NCBI RefSeq assembly: GCF_002776525.5
Contig: NC_045436.1
Coordinates: 48,467,313 to 48,531,312 of the forward strand
Length of the DNA: 64,000 nucleotides
DNA from: Piliocolobus tephrosceles
Lineage: Eukaryota > Chordata > Mammalia > Primates > Cercopithecidae
Direction of reading: 5' to 3'
This document shows, piece after piece, positions 9,796 through 22,967 of the stretch (position 1 is the stretch's first letter; every line of letters begins with the position of its first letter). Made by a program: the position numbers and the translations under genes. A model generated the notes under the pieces. It searched no databases. It saw nothing but the letters and a program-made list of their open reading frames with translations, and was not told where the DNA came from.

Positions 9796-12469
9796 CTGCT
9801 GGTCTGTGCTTAGAGCTACAGCTCTGTATACCCTCTCAGCTTGAAAGGGTATTCTGAAGTCTAGATGTGGGCAGTGATTACTTAATCATAGATACAGGAA
9901 GCGATCTAAGGCTGATTTCCTGTTTCAGAGTATGTTAACAGATGCATTGTTGACTTGCAGAAATGCATCTCTATTACATAATGGGAGAATGGGACCTTAT
10001 GTTTGGGCCTCTTCTCTTCCGGACCTCCCTCTGATTCACCATTTGATTTTGAGTCAGTCACTTTTTCTGTTTTCACCCTCGGTTTTCTTTAATTGATCTC
10101 TCAGAAGTATTTCAACTTTAAATATATTCTTTATGTATTTAAACCTTAGAGTACTTCTAGTAAAATTCCCAATTTCTGGCTTCTTGATCAGAAAACCCGG
10201 TAACTGCGGCCTGCATTCCCCCATGGAAAGAGTAGCTGGAGCTGAGCAGTGGCTGGCTGTTCCCATGTGTCTTCCAGTTGGTCCCAGTCTCCATCACTTT
10301 TTACCATCTGGCTCTTTGCCTGCCGTGCTCATTTATGTTTCCCACCTCAACCCCAAGGTCACAGTGTTTGGGACTCCATCTTTATGGAGCCAAACTTGGG
10401 GTAGTAAAGAGAAGTTATGGAAAACAGACTTGGTTCAGCAAAGAAAAAGCAAATTCATAAGAATAGAAGTGTTTAGAGATGGAAGAGGTTTCCTTGAAAG
10501 GGTAAGCTTTCTGTGGCATTCAGCTTGAAACTGAATGGGAACATTGTGGAATTGCTGATCCCAGGATTTATGGATGGACTTCCAGTGGGTGACAGCTTTA
10601 AGGGCCTTCCCAAGCGTTGGGAGTATGTGATTCTCTATCATTTAGGTATTTAAGAAACATATTTTTTAAGAACCTCAGTTCTCACTTCATTTTTCTCTTA
10701 AGATACATACAGTCTGGCTATCATTTATGCTTGGTCTTGATCTTCCATGCCAAGATAATCTCACCTTCTCACTTAGTATGCATGTATGTGTGTGTGTATT
10801 TATTTATTTTGCACTGAACTATAACTCTTCACCTGTCTGTCTACTAGCAGAAATTCCAATAGCCAGGAATTCTAGACTCTGTTATTAAAAGCCATAATTC
10901 ATCAAAGTGTTAAATAACATTCTTGACAGTATAGCTTAAGATGACCCGAGCAAGAAACTGTATGACTTGTTTATACATTTTAGGTCATAGAAATACATAT
11001 CTAGAGGATTGGGAAGGAATCTTACCTTCTGTCTTCTGATCATTTAATAAGAATTCAATCATCATCTCTCCTAGTGGCTCTCTTAAAAATCTCCTGGCTT
11101 CTCCAAAAGGAAGTAATTTTATAACCATGAAATCTGGAAAGGTCCAGAAAAAACCTGGAGCTTCTTATTTATAGCTCATTCTTCCAGTTTTCAGAAAACA
11201 GTGATTGTGCCTCTGATATGAAGTTAGTTTGTTTAGAAAACCAGCCTCAACTTTTGAAAAGTTAACCATTGTTGCTTAACCATTATTGTTTCATTTCTGG
11301 ACATTAAGCAGCATGTAAAGAATTTAATATTTTGATAACCCTGAAAGTCTTCAGTGTATCCCTAGAAGAAACATTTCATCTTATATATACTGTAAGGAGC
11401 ATTTTACTTGTTGCTGAGAGATTGCAGTGATGTTGGTATTGTGTATTTGATAATGTAATTTGACAGATGCTACATTTAAATTGAAATTCAAATCCTATGC
11501 AGATTATCTTAGTTCTTGGGGATTTTGGTGGTAATGTAAAACCCAAAGAAACAAGGCAGTGTTGTGCTGTGTAATTCTTCTACTAAGTTTCAATTTACAG
11601 TGGTTCTATTAAATAGAAACCTTGTCTACAGGTATAATATGACCTTTATTCTTATTTTAAACTTTGAGATATTCATCACTTGGCAGTTTAATGTATGGTA
11701 GGATAAATGTGCTTCGTATAATCAAAGCCAAAATATTAATGACCATGGTTAGATCTAGGTCTCAGTTTTCTATAATAAAAGAGGAAAAGTAAATTTAACA
11801 TTTCACATTTGTAGTTATAAATTGCTTTCTGTAAGAGTCTTCACTTTTTTATTTCGCTCATTCCATAATATATAGCGGTATTTAGAAAAACATTTTCACT
11901 AAAAGTAAACGTCATTTGTTAGAGAATTTAAGCTTCTGCGTTGGCATGTTAGGCATTTTCATATTCAATTTGTGAACATTTATTTCATAATAGAGATTTT
12001 AAAAAATATAGAAATAATTCTGTATTAAATGTATTTGTTCATGTCTTTTCTAGTCAGACAGATATGAGTACATATATTAGGTAAGAAGGATTATCAGGAA
12101 ATGTTGTTTCTTAACCGTTTCCATCTGGAATCTCTATTATAAATGGCTTTTTATGGGCAGAATCCACTTACACACTATTGAAAATGCAAAGATTGGAGGT
12201 TTTTTGGAGGGATTGTCAGGAGGCATACAAATGCCTTTTCCCCCATTTCTCTTTTCTGTTCCCCACTACCTACAGCAGATGTTCATCTGGACCATTCTGT
12301 AGCCATGCACTGATGAAACCCACATCAGAAATGTAACTCCAAATGACCCAAAGAATAGTGGATGAGGAAAGACGTTTTCCCCTTCATTTATCAGGAAGAT
12401 ACATGGAATGTTCTTCCTCCCAGAAATCCACAGAGCTGACTGCCTCTTCAGTTCTCTCTATTAATAAGA
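9796..12469. other. Intron 1, long stretch without recognised repeats
   Basis: About 2.7 kb with no recognised interspersed repeat, exon or RNA gene apart from a short TG/TTTA tract at 10788-10808. The 131-residue frame at 10133-10528 has no recognisable domain. Such repeat-poor intronic stretches could hold conserved regulatory DNA, which cannot be judged without alignment. Confidence 0.45.
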
Positions 12470-12865
12470 TCTTGTTAGGAAGGCACTCCCAGGCTACTCT
12501 TCTCTGAAGTAGTGGCAGCCTCCTCCTGCTGGTCCCCAGCACACCCCTGCTGCATGTTACCCACTGTTAACATGTTTATTGTCTCCTCCCACCACAATGT
12601 AAGGGCCAGGTGAGGTGTCAGAGCCCCGGCATCAGAAAGTGGTAGACTTGTGGGGAGTAAGAAGAATTTACTGACAACAGTACAGGTTTGAAAAAAAAGT
12701 TTTATTAGATAGAAAGTACGCTGCATAAGCAGCAGAAGAGTGCGGGTGCCTTAGCAAGAGGGCTGAGCACACCACAGTGGATTTTTCCTTTGGGGTATTC
12801 ATGGACCTTAAAGCGGGAGCTGAAGGGTAATTTGGTCCATATTAGCCTTGTAGGTCCTGACAAAT
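12470..12865. repeat. Possible LTR or other unassigned repeat, truncated by an L1
   Basis: The tract with AAAAGTTTTATTAGATAGAA, a gagggctgagcacacc motif and gtaatttggtccatattag resembles antisense ERV1-type LTRs in layout, but I cannot name a family. It runs directly into the L1 at 12866. Confidence 0.25.
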
Positions 12866-13312
12866 ATTGCGGCACTATTCACAATAGCCAAGACTTGGAG
12901 CCAACCCAAATGTCCATCAGTGACAGACTGGATTAAGAAAATGTGGCACATAAACACCATGGAATACTATGCAGCCATAAAAAAGGATGAGTTCATGTCC
13001 TTTATAGGGATATCGATGAAGCTGGAAACCATCATTCTGAGCAAACTATCACAAGGACAGAAAATCAAACACCACATGTTCTCACTCATAGGTGGGAATT
13101 GAACAATGAGAACACTTGGACACAGGGTGGAGAACATCACACACCGGGGTCTGTCGTGGGGTTGGGGAAGGGGGAGGAATAGCATTAGGAGATATACCTA
13201 ATGTAAATGATGAGTTAGTGGGTGCAGCACACCAACATGGCACATGTATACATATGTAACAAACCTGCACATTGTGCACATGTACCCTAGAACTGAAAGT
13301 ATAATTAAAAAA
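12866..13312 (+). mobile_element. L1PA 3' end, 5'-truncated
   Basis: Sense L1 ORF2 C-terminus and 3' UTR: TTGCGGCACTATTCACAATA at the left, ATGGAATACTATGCAGCCAT in the middle, and TACCCTAGAACTGAAAGTAT followed by an A-rich tail. About 450 bp; coding remnants only. No clear target-site duplication was found. Confidence 0.93.
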
Positions 13313-14649
13313 AGATTACATTTGTAGACATTTTGGTGCCTTGATATCAGCAAGGGTTGCACAATGAGTTTCTATATGCATGCATTCTGTAGATGTATAG
13401 AAATTCTAGTTACTTAGAAATTTTTTGGAAGGAAACCTGGAACCAGATGCTGGCTTTACATAATAGAGAAGTCTAATTACTTCTGAATTCCTTAGATAAG
13501 GAGTTTTGTCTCGGGATGGACTGCTTGATGGTTACCAGGTGATCTTTGTTCTTCTCAGTAGACTCCACAAGAGTGGGGCATTTAGACAATATTTTTGGTC
13601 CACAGTTAAGTTCCCCAAGCCTAGAGCAGTCTCTGGCACACAGAAACTGCTCAGTACCTATTGCTAAATAACCTGGAAACTGGAAAGATGGACTGTTAAT
13701 ATATTCATCTTTAATTTCATAAAAATATTCTATGCCATTAAATACTTTTTCTTAGCATTTGACTTATGAAGTAGGGAAAGTTCTAATTTGACTCTCTCAT
13801 TACAAATGTTTATTCATCTTGTAGCATGTGGCATGAAATGGGTGCCTGGTTTCTGTTCTTGGTCTAAGGGGAAAGAGCCGTACTAGTAATAAGCAAAAGG
13901 ACATAGAGTGTCAAAAAGGTTTGTAACCAAATGCAATTCTGTGCATGTGTTTACTGTCCTGCAGCTTTATGTATATAAAACCTTTTTCTTATTTTAAATG
14001 AAATACATATGCTATATAGAAATATTTGAAAATATAGAACATTTAAAAAGAGATAGTAAGAACCATCCATACTCTAATATTTTTTCATTACATTTACTTT
14101 TATCAAATGGGTAATATATTGCCGGTGTGTTTTTGTAGCTGTTAAAAATTTAATTGTACATTTTGAAATTTCCTTGGTTCTTCCAAGATGTTTCTGTGAT
14201 GTTTCCACTTTTCTCTTACGTAAACAGTTCTGCAGTAAACATTCACATGTAGCTATGAATACTTCCTTAGTTCAAGTTCCAAAGTATGGGATTAGTCAAA
14301 GGCTATTGGTATGTAGCTGTAGAGCAGTTATCGTTTCTTTTATAATAGTCTGTATGGTGAAGTCTTCAGATGTTTGCTCACTCAGGAGCATGGTGCTCCT
14401 TTGACGGAGAAAAGACATCTGTCGGATGTTGGCAGTGCTGCTGCTGTGGGGTCCTGTCACAGCTTTTTAGCATTACTTTGCTCCAAGCTACACTATTTTG
14501 GCAGCTGAGGCAAGACACCAAAGGTGGCGAATCAGGAGAAATGAAGCGTCAGAGACAGAATCATCACGATTACAGATGGTGAAACTCCGCCTCCTCCCTT
14601 ACACTCCTATGTGTCTGGGGGATGCTGAATGCAAATTGAACCAGCAGTT
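13313..14649. other. Intron 1, mostly unrecognised
   Basis: A short L2/MIR-like tail (agcagtctctggcacacaga) occurs near 13620-13670. Otherwise no recognised repeat or exon. Confidence 0.4.
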
Positions 14650-14760
14650 AGGAAACTCGGATTTCAGTTGTGGCTCTCTCTCAAATTGGCTTTTCTGTTG
14701 GCAAGTCACTTCCCTCCTCTGGGGCTCATTTTCTTTCATTTGAAAATGGTGAGCAGGAGG
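14650..14760 (+). repeat. MIR SINE fragment
   Basis: ggcaagtcacttccctcctctgg and ctttcatttgaaaatg match a decayed MIR central region. Confidence 0.5.
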
Positions 14761-14789
14761 CGTCTGGAGGGGAACTTGGTTGAGCTCAG

Positions 14790-14945
14790 TGATCTCCACC
14801 CTGACCGCATATTGGGATCACCTGGGGAGTTTAAAAGTTATGGCTGCCCAGATCCCACCTGCAGAGATTCTGATGTAAATGGTCTGTTGCAGGGAGGGGA
14901 CTCCCCATTTGTTTCTAGAGTGCACTCAGGGCTGACCGCCACTAT
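14790..14945. repeat. MER5A-like hAT-Charlie element
   Basis: CAGTGATCTCCACCCTGACC, gggatcacctggggagtt, cagatcccacctgcagag and attctgatgtaaatg follow the MER5A consensus order. Confidence 0.75.
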
Positions 14946-15769
14946 GCAGGATGAACCTGAAATCTCCCTGAAGCTCTTATACCACATGGTTCTTCATTAA
15001 TTATTTAAGGAAATGGTGTTTTTCCTTTGAAGGCATCAAAATCCTGTGTGAATAAAATTTTAATTTTTCTAATTTCCCAAGAACTATAAGGCTCGAAATT
15101 ATGAGGGTAGGGACAGTATTGCTTAAATCATGAATTAGTGATTCACTGATAATAACGGTTTTGGTGACCAGCAAGAAGGCAAACACATGGCAATGCAGCA
15201 AGTACAGGACAGCACACAAACTTCTGTAAAACCGTCAAGAAGGATATGATAATGAGTCAGGAGTGATTAGACCTTGTGATTTGATTGGGTGAAATTTCAT
15301 CTATATGCTAAATGTTGATTATTATAAGAGCAGTCCTCCAAGTTTAAGAGGTAGAGACACCGTGCTGTTTTTACTAAGTAGGATGTACCCTCTTCTGCTC
15401 ATGGTGGTTATCATTACCCATTTTGGGAGGCAGTATAGGGTAATGGTGAAAAAGAAGGTTCTGGTGCACGCTTGACCTGGTTCTGAGCCACTTGTGTAGG
15501 GAGACAGAAAGCAGCATAGGGTTGAGATAGCTGTCTGAAGTCATTCCCTTGGTGAGGATGAGCTTCCACTGTTCTGGGAGGAACTGCAAGTCCTGCTGGG
15601 CAGAGAGGGTCTGGGAGCTCAGGAAGCAAGTGCTTAGGCTTTGGAGTCCTCATCTGAAAAGTGAGCCTCCTATGCTATCCATCATAGGTGTTGTGTGTGA
15701 CCTCTTACATTACATAATGCAGTAAAGGGGTGACTCTGAGCATGTAATACATGAAAACTAATTAGTGTC
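14946..15769. other. Intron 1, no recognised feature
   Basis: No repeat family or exon recognised. Confidence 0.45.
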
Positions 15770-16795
15770 CACAGAAACACACTCTGAATCTGATCACATC
15801 TCATCACCATTGTTATCACCAACTGAGTCCGAGCTATCATCAGCTCTTGCCTGGACTGCCACTGTCACCTCTAGCTGGTGTCCAGCTTCCCTTCCTGCCC
15901 CCTGCCGTCTGCTTGCCCATACAGCAACAGAATGAACTTCTGAAAATATAAATCAAAGGCAATCACTGCTCTGCTCAAATCTTGCAGGGATTCCCCATCA
16001 TACTTGGAACCAAGTTAAAGTTCTTGCCATTGTCCTCAGGGCCCTCCGTGATTTGGCCCCTGCTTCCTATCCAGCCCCTTTCCTACCCCGCTTCCCTCAC
16101 TTACTACTTCCCAGCCCATTATGTCTTCTTGCTGGTCCCCAAATGCTCCCAGCCCAGAACCTTTGGAACCTCTTTTTCCAGATTTTTAAACAATAGTTTT
16201 TTATTCACATAGCAAACCATCATTTAAATATATCTTGATGCTTTTAGAATGATTCCCAAACAAGAAAGTCTAGTAGCCATTCATCTGTTTCTCTCATATT
16301 TAACCAACTCATTATTTTTTAAGTTCAGTTTGCTGTTATGCCGCTTGTACTCCAAGAGAAATGTCTTCCAGCAAAGTACAATTTGGCAGCGTTTTAGAAT
16401 CATGGGGTTTTAGTGCTCAAGTGAGCAGGAAGAGTACCCAGTCACCACCCTCGATTTTTTTTCAGATTCTCCTGTCAGTCTTATTTACATCAGTCACCCT
16501 TTCCCATCATCATCACCCTTTGCCCCCTTCATCAGTTTTCCTGGCCAATGTGAAAATATTTCATCTGCTGTTCATTCTCTCTTCTCTTATTCTCTCTTAT
16601 CTTATCACTACTTGAAATTTCTGTATAATTTCATTTGTGAATTTGTTCCACTATTGTCTGTCTCTCACATGGGAATATAAACTCCATGAGGGCATGGTTC
16701 TTGTCTTCTTAACAGCTGTATTTATAGAGACTGGCATAGAAAAGGCATCCAGTGCATAGCTATTGAAAATATGAATGAATGATACAATATGTACC
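15770..16795 (+). repeat. L2 LINE, 3' part, interrupted
   Basis: Left part carries ctgctcaaatcttgcaggga and tgatttggcccctgc. Right part (about 16560-16795) carries ATATAAACTCCATGAGGGCA and a GAATGAATGA tail, the L2 3' end. About 400 bp between them (16165-16560) matches L2 poorly and may be decayed or inserted sequence. Confidence 0.75.
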
Positions 16796-17753
16796 ATCCA
16801 TAATTCTCAGATGTACTGCTTACTTAAGGAATGAAGTAATGAAGTTTTATTATATACACTTTGTCTGCCTTATATTGAGGGTATGGAAGGTAATATTTAA
16901 TTTGAATGCTTAAAAACTTGATTCTGTATCTTGTGCTTAGCAGAGCTATTCTTGCTGGGACTGTGGTAAGAGGTTCATCTACTCTCTAACCTGACTTTAA
17001 CCCCTTATAAGGTACCTCCTGTTAGGCCCTTACCAGCTGCTGAGAATAGAGAAGTAGGAAAAGGGTGGTGCCCTGTGCCCTAAATCCTTAGGCTTCTCTT
17101 TAGGGCCGGTGGGAGGCCTGGAGCAGGAAGCCAGTTGTTATTTTCTGAGATCTTCTATCATCATGCCAGCGTTTCTGAAGAGGCCTGGATGCCTACCTGT
17201 GAGTATTTACAATCAAATACTTTGCTTTGGAGGAGCTTTTGGATGTCAGCAGGGGGACTTTCTATAGATAACGGAGTAGATATGTCCTTTGGAGTCAGCT
17301 GTTATCAAACACAGAAAGTAATCTGAAAAAAGTAGTTGAACATAGTGCTGCCTGGATGATCTTACTGGGATTTGGGCATGCGGTAGACCAGATGCCTCAA
17401 GGGGTCCTGACTGTTGCTAGAAGGAATTGCATAGTTTGATAGTAAATCCTACCTGTCCAGATGTGTTCTATAAATCTGTCTCTGTGTATATGGACTGCTT
17501 CATTCCAGAAGATGGAAGAATTTAAAATCAGTGGGCCAGAAAGAGGATGTAGAATTCCTCTAAATGAAGGAAATAGCAAATGACAAATGATCAGTGAGGT
17601 AAGTCAGGTTGTAAACTTTTGAGCAATGAGAGAACTATGAGAGAAATCTCAAGTTTTCTCCTTAAACCATAATGCATTAGTTAAAAGTAGCATTAGTCTT
17701 TCGTTATAGTAATTTAAGTGTGCTCCAACATGAATTTAATCTCCTGTGTATAT
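16796..17753. other. Intron 1, no recognised feature
   Basis: No repeat, exon or RNA gene recognised. Confidence 0.45.
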
Positions 17754-18075
17754 GGCTGGGCACAGTGCCTCATGTCTGTAATCCTTGCACTTTGAGAGGC
17801 CTAGATGAGCAGATCACCTAAGTTCAGGAGTTTGAGACCAGCCTGGCCAACAAGGCAAAACCCTGTTTCTACTAAAAATACAAAAATTAGCCGGGCATGG
17901 TGGTGGGTGCCTCTAGTCCCAGCTACCTGGGAGGCTGAGGCACGAGAATTGCTTGAACCCAGGAGTCAGAGGCTGTAGTGAGCCGAGATCGAGCCACTAT
18001 ACTCCAGCCTGGGCGACAGAGTAAGACCCTGTCTCTAAAATCAACCAATCAATCAAACAAACAAACAAACAGAAA
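17754..18075 (+). mobile_element. Alu SINE (AluS/J age)
   Basis: Full dimer from GGCTGGGCACAGTGCCTCAT to an A-rich tail that has become (CAAT/CAAA)n. Both arms and the AAAATACAAAAATTAGCCGG linker are present. Confidence 0.95.
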
Positions 18076-19026
18076 AACGTATAGCTCAAACTTTAGGCCA
18101 TGATTGGTGGATTGATTGAGCAACTGAAATGGGGCACCACTTTGCAAAGGAATGGTGACCCTGAAATAGGCCATTACCTTGCCTGGCCAGTTTGGTAGCC
18201 ACCATATTGCTTAAAAGAAATGTTTTGTCATGCAGGTAGGCTGATTGGGGCCCAGTGTTTTTGAGCATTTTTCTACAGCCATATGTGACTGGGTAAGCCT
18301 CAGTTCCAAATTCCATTCATCTTTTTTGAGGAAAGGTAAAGCAAACATACTACCCTTCTGTTGAGAGCAGGCAGTTTGAATAGATACTGTCTCAACACCA
18401 TGTAGTAAGTCTTCCAGAAGGGTACAGTGTTTGCAGTTATTTGAAGTGCTCCAGACTCAGAAAAACCTGAGAGAGAAGGAACCCAGGAACATTCAAAACC
18501 TGTGTTCAACTGCCAAGGTCATAGGGTAGCGGGATCAGATGCAGGTGGATATGATGGAACCTTCTCCAACTGCCAGTGACTATTGTCTAAACAGCCCACC
18601 GATTGTCAAAGTCAGACCCTGCCTCAGTATTCATGAGTTTGGGGCCATATAGCAGGTCTGACACTAGCTCCCCAGGAGACAGAGCTTGTGTGGCTCTGGT
18701 AAGAGCCTTAAGTGTGATGACCAAATGATATTGGGGGGCGAGGGGCTGTCAGCAGCCACTGTGAGGAACAGATTGGCAATTCTAAATAGCCATTGAGCTC
18801 TGCATCTCACACAGTGTCTTTTCTCTTCTCTTGGGAGAACATACTACCAAGGAAAAAAGGTTTCATTTTTTGAATAAGCCAAGGCATTCTTTCTACAAAT
18901 CACCCCTTCCAGTTCCAGACTTATTTGTTAAATTCATCACCTTATTCACTAGCGGAACTCAGCAAATCTTTGTTGGATGGGATACGTAATAGAAGGAAGA
19001 GAATTGCCATTTGTTCTGAACACACA
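18076..19026. other. Intron 1, no recognised feature
   Basis: No repeat or exon recognised in about 950 bases. Confidence 0.45.
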
Positions 19027-19142
19027 GACTCTAGGCACTGCATTATGTGTCTTCCATACTTCACTCCTTTCACAGACCCTGTGAGTTGGATACTTTGCCC
19101 AAAGTTACAGATGGTTAAAAGCAAAACTGGGATTTTAATCCA
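19027..19142 (-). repeat. MIR SINE fragment, antisense
   Basis: tctaggcactgcattatgtg, cacagaccctgtgagttgga and aactgggattttaatccaga give MIR order in reverse. Confidence 0.6.
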
Positions 19143-19157
19143 GAGCTATTTCTTACA

Positions 19158-19425
19158 CAATCATGCATTGCTTAATGACGTGGACACATTCTGAGAAATG
19201 TATCATTAGGCAATTTTATTATTGTGTGAACATTGTAGTGTTCTAGATGGTATAAATGATGTACAACAGACTATACCATGTACATTTGTTCTAGATGGTA
19301 CAGTTTGTTGCACATCTAGGATGTAGGTTATAGCCTATTTCCTTTAGGTTAAACACCTGTATAGCATGTTTATACCACATATATAAACATGTCTAAACAT
19401 AGAAGAATTACAGTAAAAATAGGGC
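19158..19425 (+). mobile_element. Tigger-type DNA transposon, one end only
   Basis: Begins CAATCATGCATTGCTTAATG and continues ttctgagaaatgtatcattagg, the same end as the element at 42582. The match fades after taaacatagaag...acagtaaaaatag. The distal half and second inverted repeat are missing, and the 3 kb to the right is L1. Same orientation as the 42582 copy. Confidence 0.75.
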
Positions 19426-21499
19426 CTAATACACTGTCTGGAAACATTGTTTCCCACAAAAAATTAACAATAATTTGCCATTGTTATTAGATATATATTT
19501 GTAGCAATGCGATTCTTTGTGTTGAACAAGAAACACTTCTTAGTGCAAGTTATAAATTATTATGGATTTAATTATTCCACAAGTCAAGCCTTGCCACCTA
19601 TGGATATGGTAATGTCTTTTGTACATATGTATATATATTTATTATACTGTAAGTTCTGGGATACATGAGCAGAACATGCAGGTATACACGTGCATGGTGG
19701 TTTGCTGGACCCATCAACCCATCATCTATATTAGGTATTTCTCCTAATGCTGTATCTCCCCTAGTCCCCCCACCCCATCACAGGCCCTGGTGTGTGATGT
19801 TCCAGTGCCTGTGTCCATGTGTTCTCATTGTTCAACTCCCACTTATGAGTGAGAACATGCGATGTTTGTTTTTCTGTTCCTGTGTTTGATGAGAATGATG
19901 GTTTCCAGTTTCATCCATGTTCCTGCAAAGGACATGAACTCATCATTTTTTATGGCTGCATACTATTTTGTGGTATATATGCGCCACATTTTCGTTATCC
20001 ACTCTATCATTGATGGACATGTAGGTTGGTTCCAAGTCTTTGCTACTGTGAATAGTGCTGAAATAAACATACATCTGCATGTGTCTTTATAGTGGAATGA
20101 TTTATCATCCTTTGGGTATATACCCAGTAATGGGATTGCTGAGTCAAATGGTATTTCTCGTTCTAGATCCTTGAGGAATTGCCACACTGTCTTCCACAAT
20201 GGTTGAACTACACTCCCACCAACAGTGTAAAAGTGTTCCTATTTCTCCACATCCTCTCCAGCATCTGTTGTTTCTTGACTTTTTAATGATTACCATTCTA
20301 ACTGGCATGAGATGGTATCTCATAGTGGTTTTGACTTGCATTTCTCTAATGACCAGTGATGATGAGCTTTTTTTATGTGTTTGTTGGCTGCATAAATGTC
20401 TTCTTTAGAGAAGTGTCTGTTCATATCCTTCACCCACTTTGTTTGTTATTTTCTTGTAAATTTGTTTAAGTTCCTTGTAGATTCTGGATATTAGCCCTTT
20501 GTCAGATGGATAGATTGCAAACATTTTCTCCTGTTCTGTAGGTTGCCTGTTCACTCTGATAATGGTTTATTTTACTGTGCAGAAGCTCATTAGTATAATT
20601 AGATTCAATTTGTCAATTTTGGCTTTTGTTGCCATTGCTTTTGGTGTTTTAGTCATGAAGTCTTTGCCCATGCCTATGTCCTAAACAGCATTGCCTAGGT
20701 TTTCTTCTAGAGTTTTTATGGTTTTAAGTCTTACATTTAAGTAATCCATCTTGAGTTAATTTTTGTATAAAGTGTAAGGAAGGGGTCCAGTTTCAGTTTT
20801 CTGCATATGGCTAGCCAGTTTTCCAAAACCCATTTATTAAATAGGGAATCCTTTCTCCATTGCTTGTTTTTGTCAGGTTTGTCAAAGATCAGAAGGTTGT
20901 AGATGTGTGGTGTTATTTCTGAGGCCTCTGTTCTGTTCCATTGGTCTATATCTCTGTTTTGGTACTAGTACCATGCTGTTTTGGTGACTGTAGCCTTGTA
21001 GTGTAGTTTGAGATCAGGTAGCATGATGTCTGCAGCTTTGTTCTTTTTGCTTAGGATTGTCTTGGCTATACAGGCTCTTTTTTGGTTCCTTATGAAATTT
21101 AAAGTATTTTTTTAAATTCTGTGCAGAAATTCAATGGTAGCTTAATGGGGATAGCATTGAATCTATAAATTACTTTGGGCAATATGGCCAATTTCATGAT
21201 ATTCTTCCTATCCATGAGCATGGAATGTTTTTTCATTTGTTTGTGTCCTCTCTTATTTCCTTGAGCGGTCGTTTGTAGTTCTCCTTGAAGAGGTCCTTCA
21301 CATTCCTCGTGAGCTGTATTCCTAGGTATTTTATTCTGTTTGTAGCATTTGTGAATGGGAGTTTATTCATGATTTGGCTGTCTGTGTATTATTGGTGTAT
21401 AGGAATGCTTGTGATTTTTGCCCATTGATTTTGTATCCTGAGACTTTGCTGAAGTTGCTTATCAGCTTAAGGAGATTTTGGGCTGAGACGATGGGGTTT

Positions 21500-21545
21500 T
21501 CTAAATATACAATCATGTCATCAGCAAACAGAGACAATTGACTTC
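21500..21545 (-). pseudogene. L1 ORF2 reverse-transcriptase active-site region
   Basis: On the minus strand the bases encode the FADD motif (tttgctgatgacatgattg), the catalytic aspartate pair of L1 RT. It lies in a frame broken nearby by stops. Confidence 0.75.
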
Positions 21546-22065
21546 CTCTCTTCTACTTTGAATACACTTTATTTCTTTTCTTGCCTGATTGCCCTTGCCA
21601 GAACTTCCAATACTATGTCTCATAGGAGTTGTGAGAAAGGGCATTCTTGTCTTGTGCTGGTTTTCAAAGGGAGTTCTTCCAGCTTTTGCCCATTCAGCAT
21701 GATTTTGGCTGTGGGTTTTTCATAAATAGCTCTTATTATTTTGAGATATGTTCCATCAATATCTAGTTTATTGAGTGTTTTTATCATGAAGGGGTGTTGA
21801 ATTGTATCAAAGGCCTTTTCTGCATCTTTTGAGATAATTATGTGGTTTTGTCATTGGTTCTGTTTATGTGATGGATTACATTTATTGATTTGCATATGTT
21901 GAACCAGCCTTGCATCCCAGGGATGAGGCTGACTTGATTGTGGTGGATAAGCTTTTTGATGTCCTGCTCGATTTGGTTTGCTAGTATTTTATTGAGGATT
22001 TTTGCATGGATGTTCATCAGGGATATTGGCCTGAAATTTTCTTTTTTTTTTTTGTTGTGTCTCTG

Positions 22066-22228
22066 TCATGGTACTGGTACCAAAACAGATATATAGACCA
22101 ATGGAACAGATCAGAGGCCTCAGAAATAACACCACACATCGACAACCATCTGATCTTTGACAAACCTGACAAAAACAAGCAATGGGGAAAGAATTCCGTA
22201 TTTAAACAAATTTGGTAGATACCAAAAT
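22066..22228 (+). other. Inverted patch inside the L1
   Basis: Within antisense ORF2, about 160 bases read in sense orientation (GGTACTGGTACCAAAACAG, then aatggaacagatcagagg and gacaaacctgacaaaaacaa). The same L1 region also occurs antisense at about 20840-20990. Antisense L1 resumes at 22229 after a repeated CTCT(G/A) at 22061 and 22229. Confidence 0.85.
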
Positions 22229-22967
22229 CTCTACCCAGGTTTTGGTAGTAGGATGATCATAAAATGTGTTAGAAAGGAGTCCTTCTTTTTCTGTTTCTTG
22301 GAATAGTTTCAGAAGGAGTGGTACCAGCTCCTGGTAGAATTCGGCTATGAATCCATCTGTTCCTGGGCTTTTTTTGGTTGGTAGGCCATTAATTACTGCC
22401 CAATTTCAGAACTTGTTATTGGTTTATTCAGGGATTTGACTTCTTCCTAGTTTAGTCTTAGGAGGGTGTATATGGCCAGGATTTTTTTCATTTATTCTAG
22501 ATTTTCTAGTTTATTTGTATAGAGGTGTTTATAGTTTTCTCTGATGATAGTTTGTATTTCTGTGGGATCAGTGGTTATATCCTCCTTAGCATTTTTTATT
22601 GTGTCTATTTGGTACTTCTCTTTTTTCTTCATTAGTCTGGCTAGCAGTCTATCTACTTTGTTAATCTTTTCAAAAAACCAGCTCCTGGATTCATTGATTT
22701 TTTGAAGGGTTTTTCATGTCTCTGTCTTCTTCAGTTCTGCTCTGATTTTAGTTATTTCTTGACTTCTGCTAGCTTTTGAATTTGTTTGCTGTTGCTTCTG
22801 TAATTCTTTTAATTGTGATTTTAGGGTGTCAATGTTAGATCTTTCCTGCTTTCTCTTGTGGGCATTTAGTGCTACAATTTCCCCTCTAAACATGGCTTTA
22901 TCTGTGCCCCAGAGATTCTGGTACTTTGTGTTTTTGTTCTTATTGGTTTTGAAGAACTTACTTGTTT

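Noticed and set aside
15982..16212. 76-residue frame with hydrophobic residues
   Set aside because: Lies in an L2 fragment; translation of repeat sequence.
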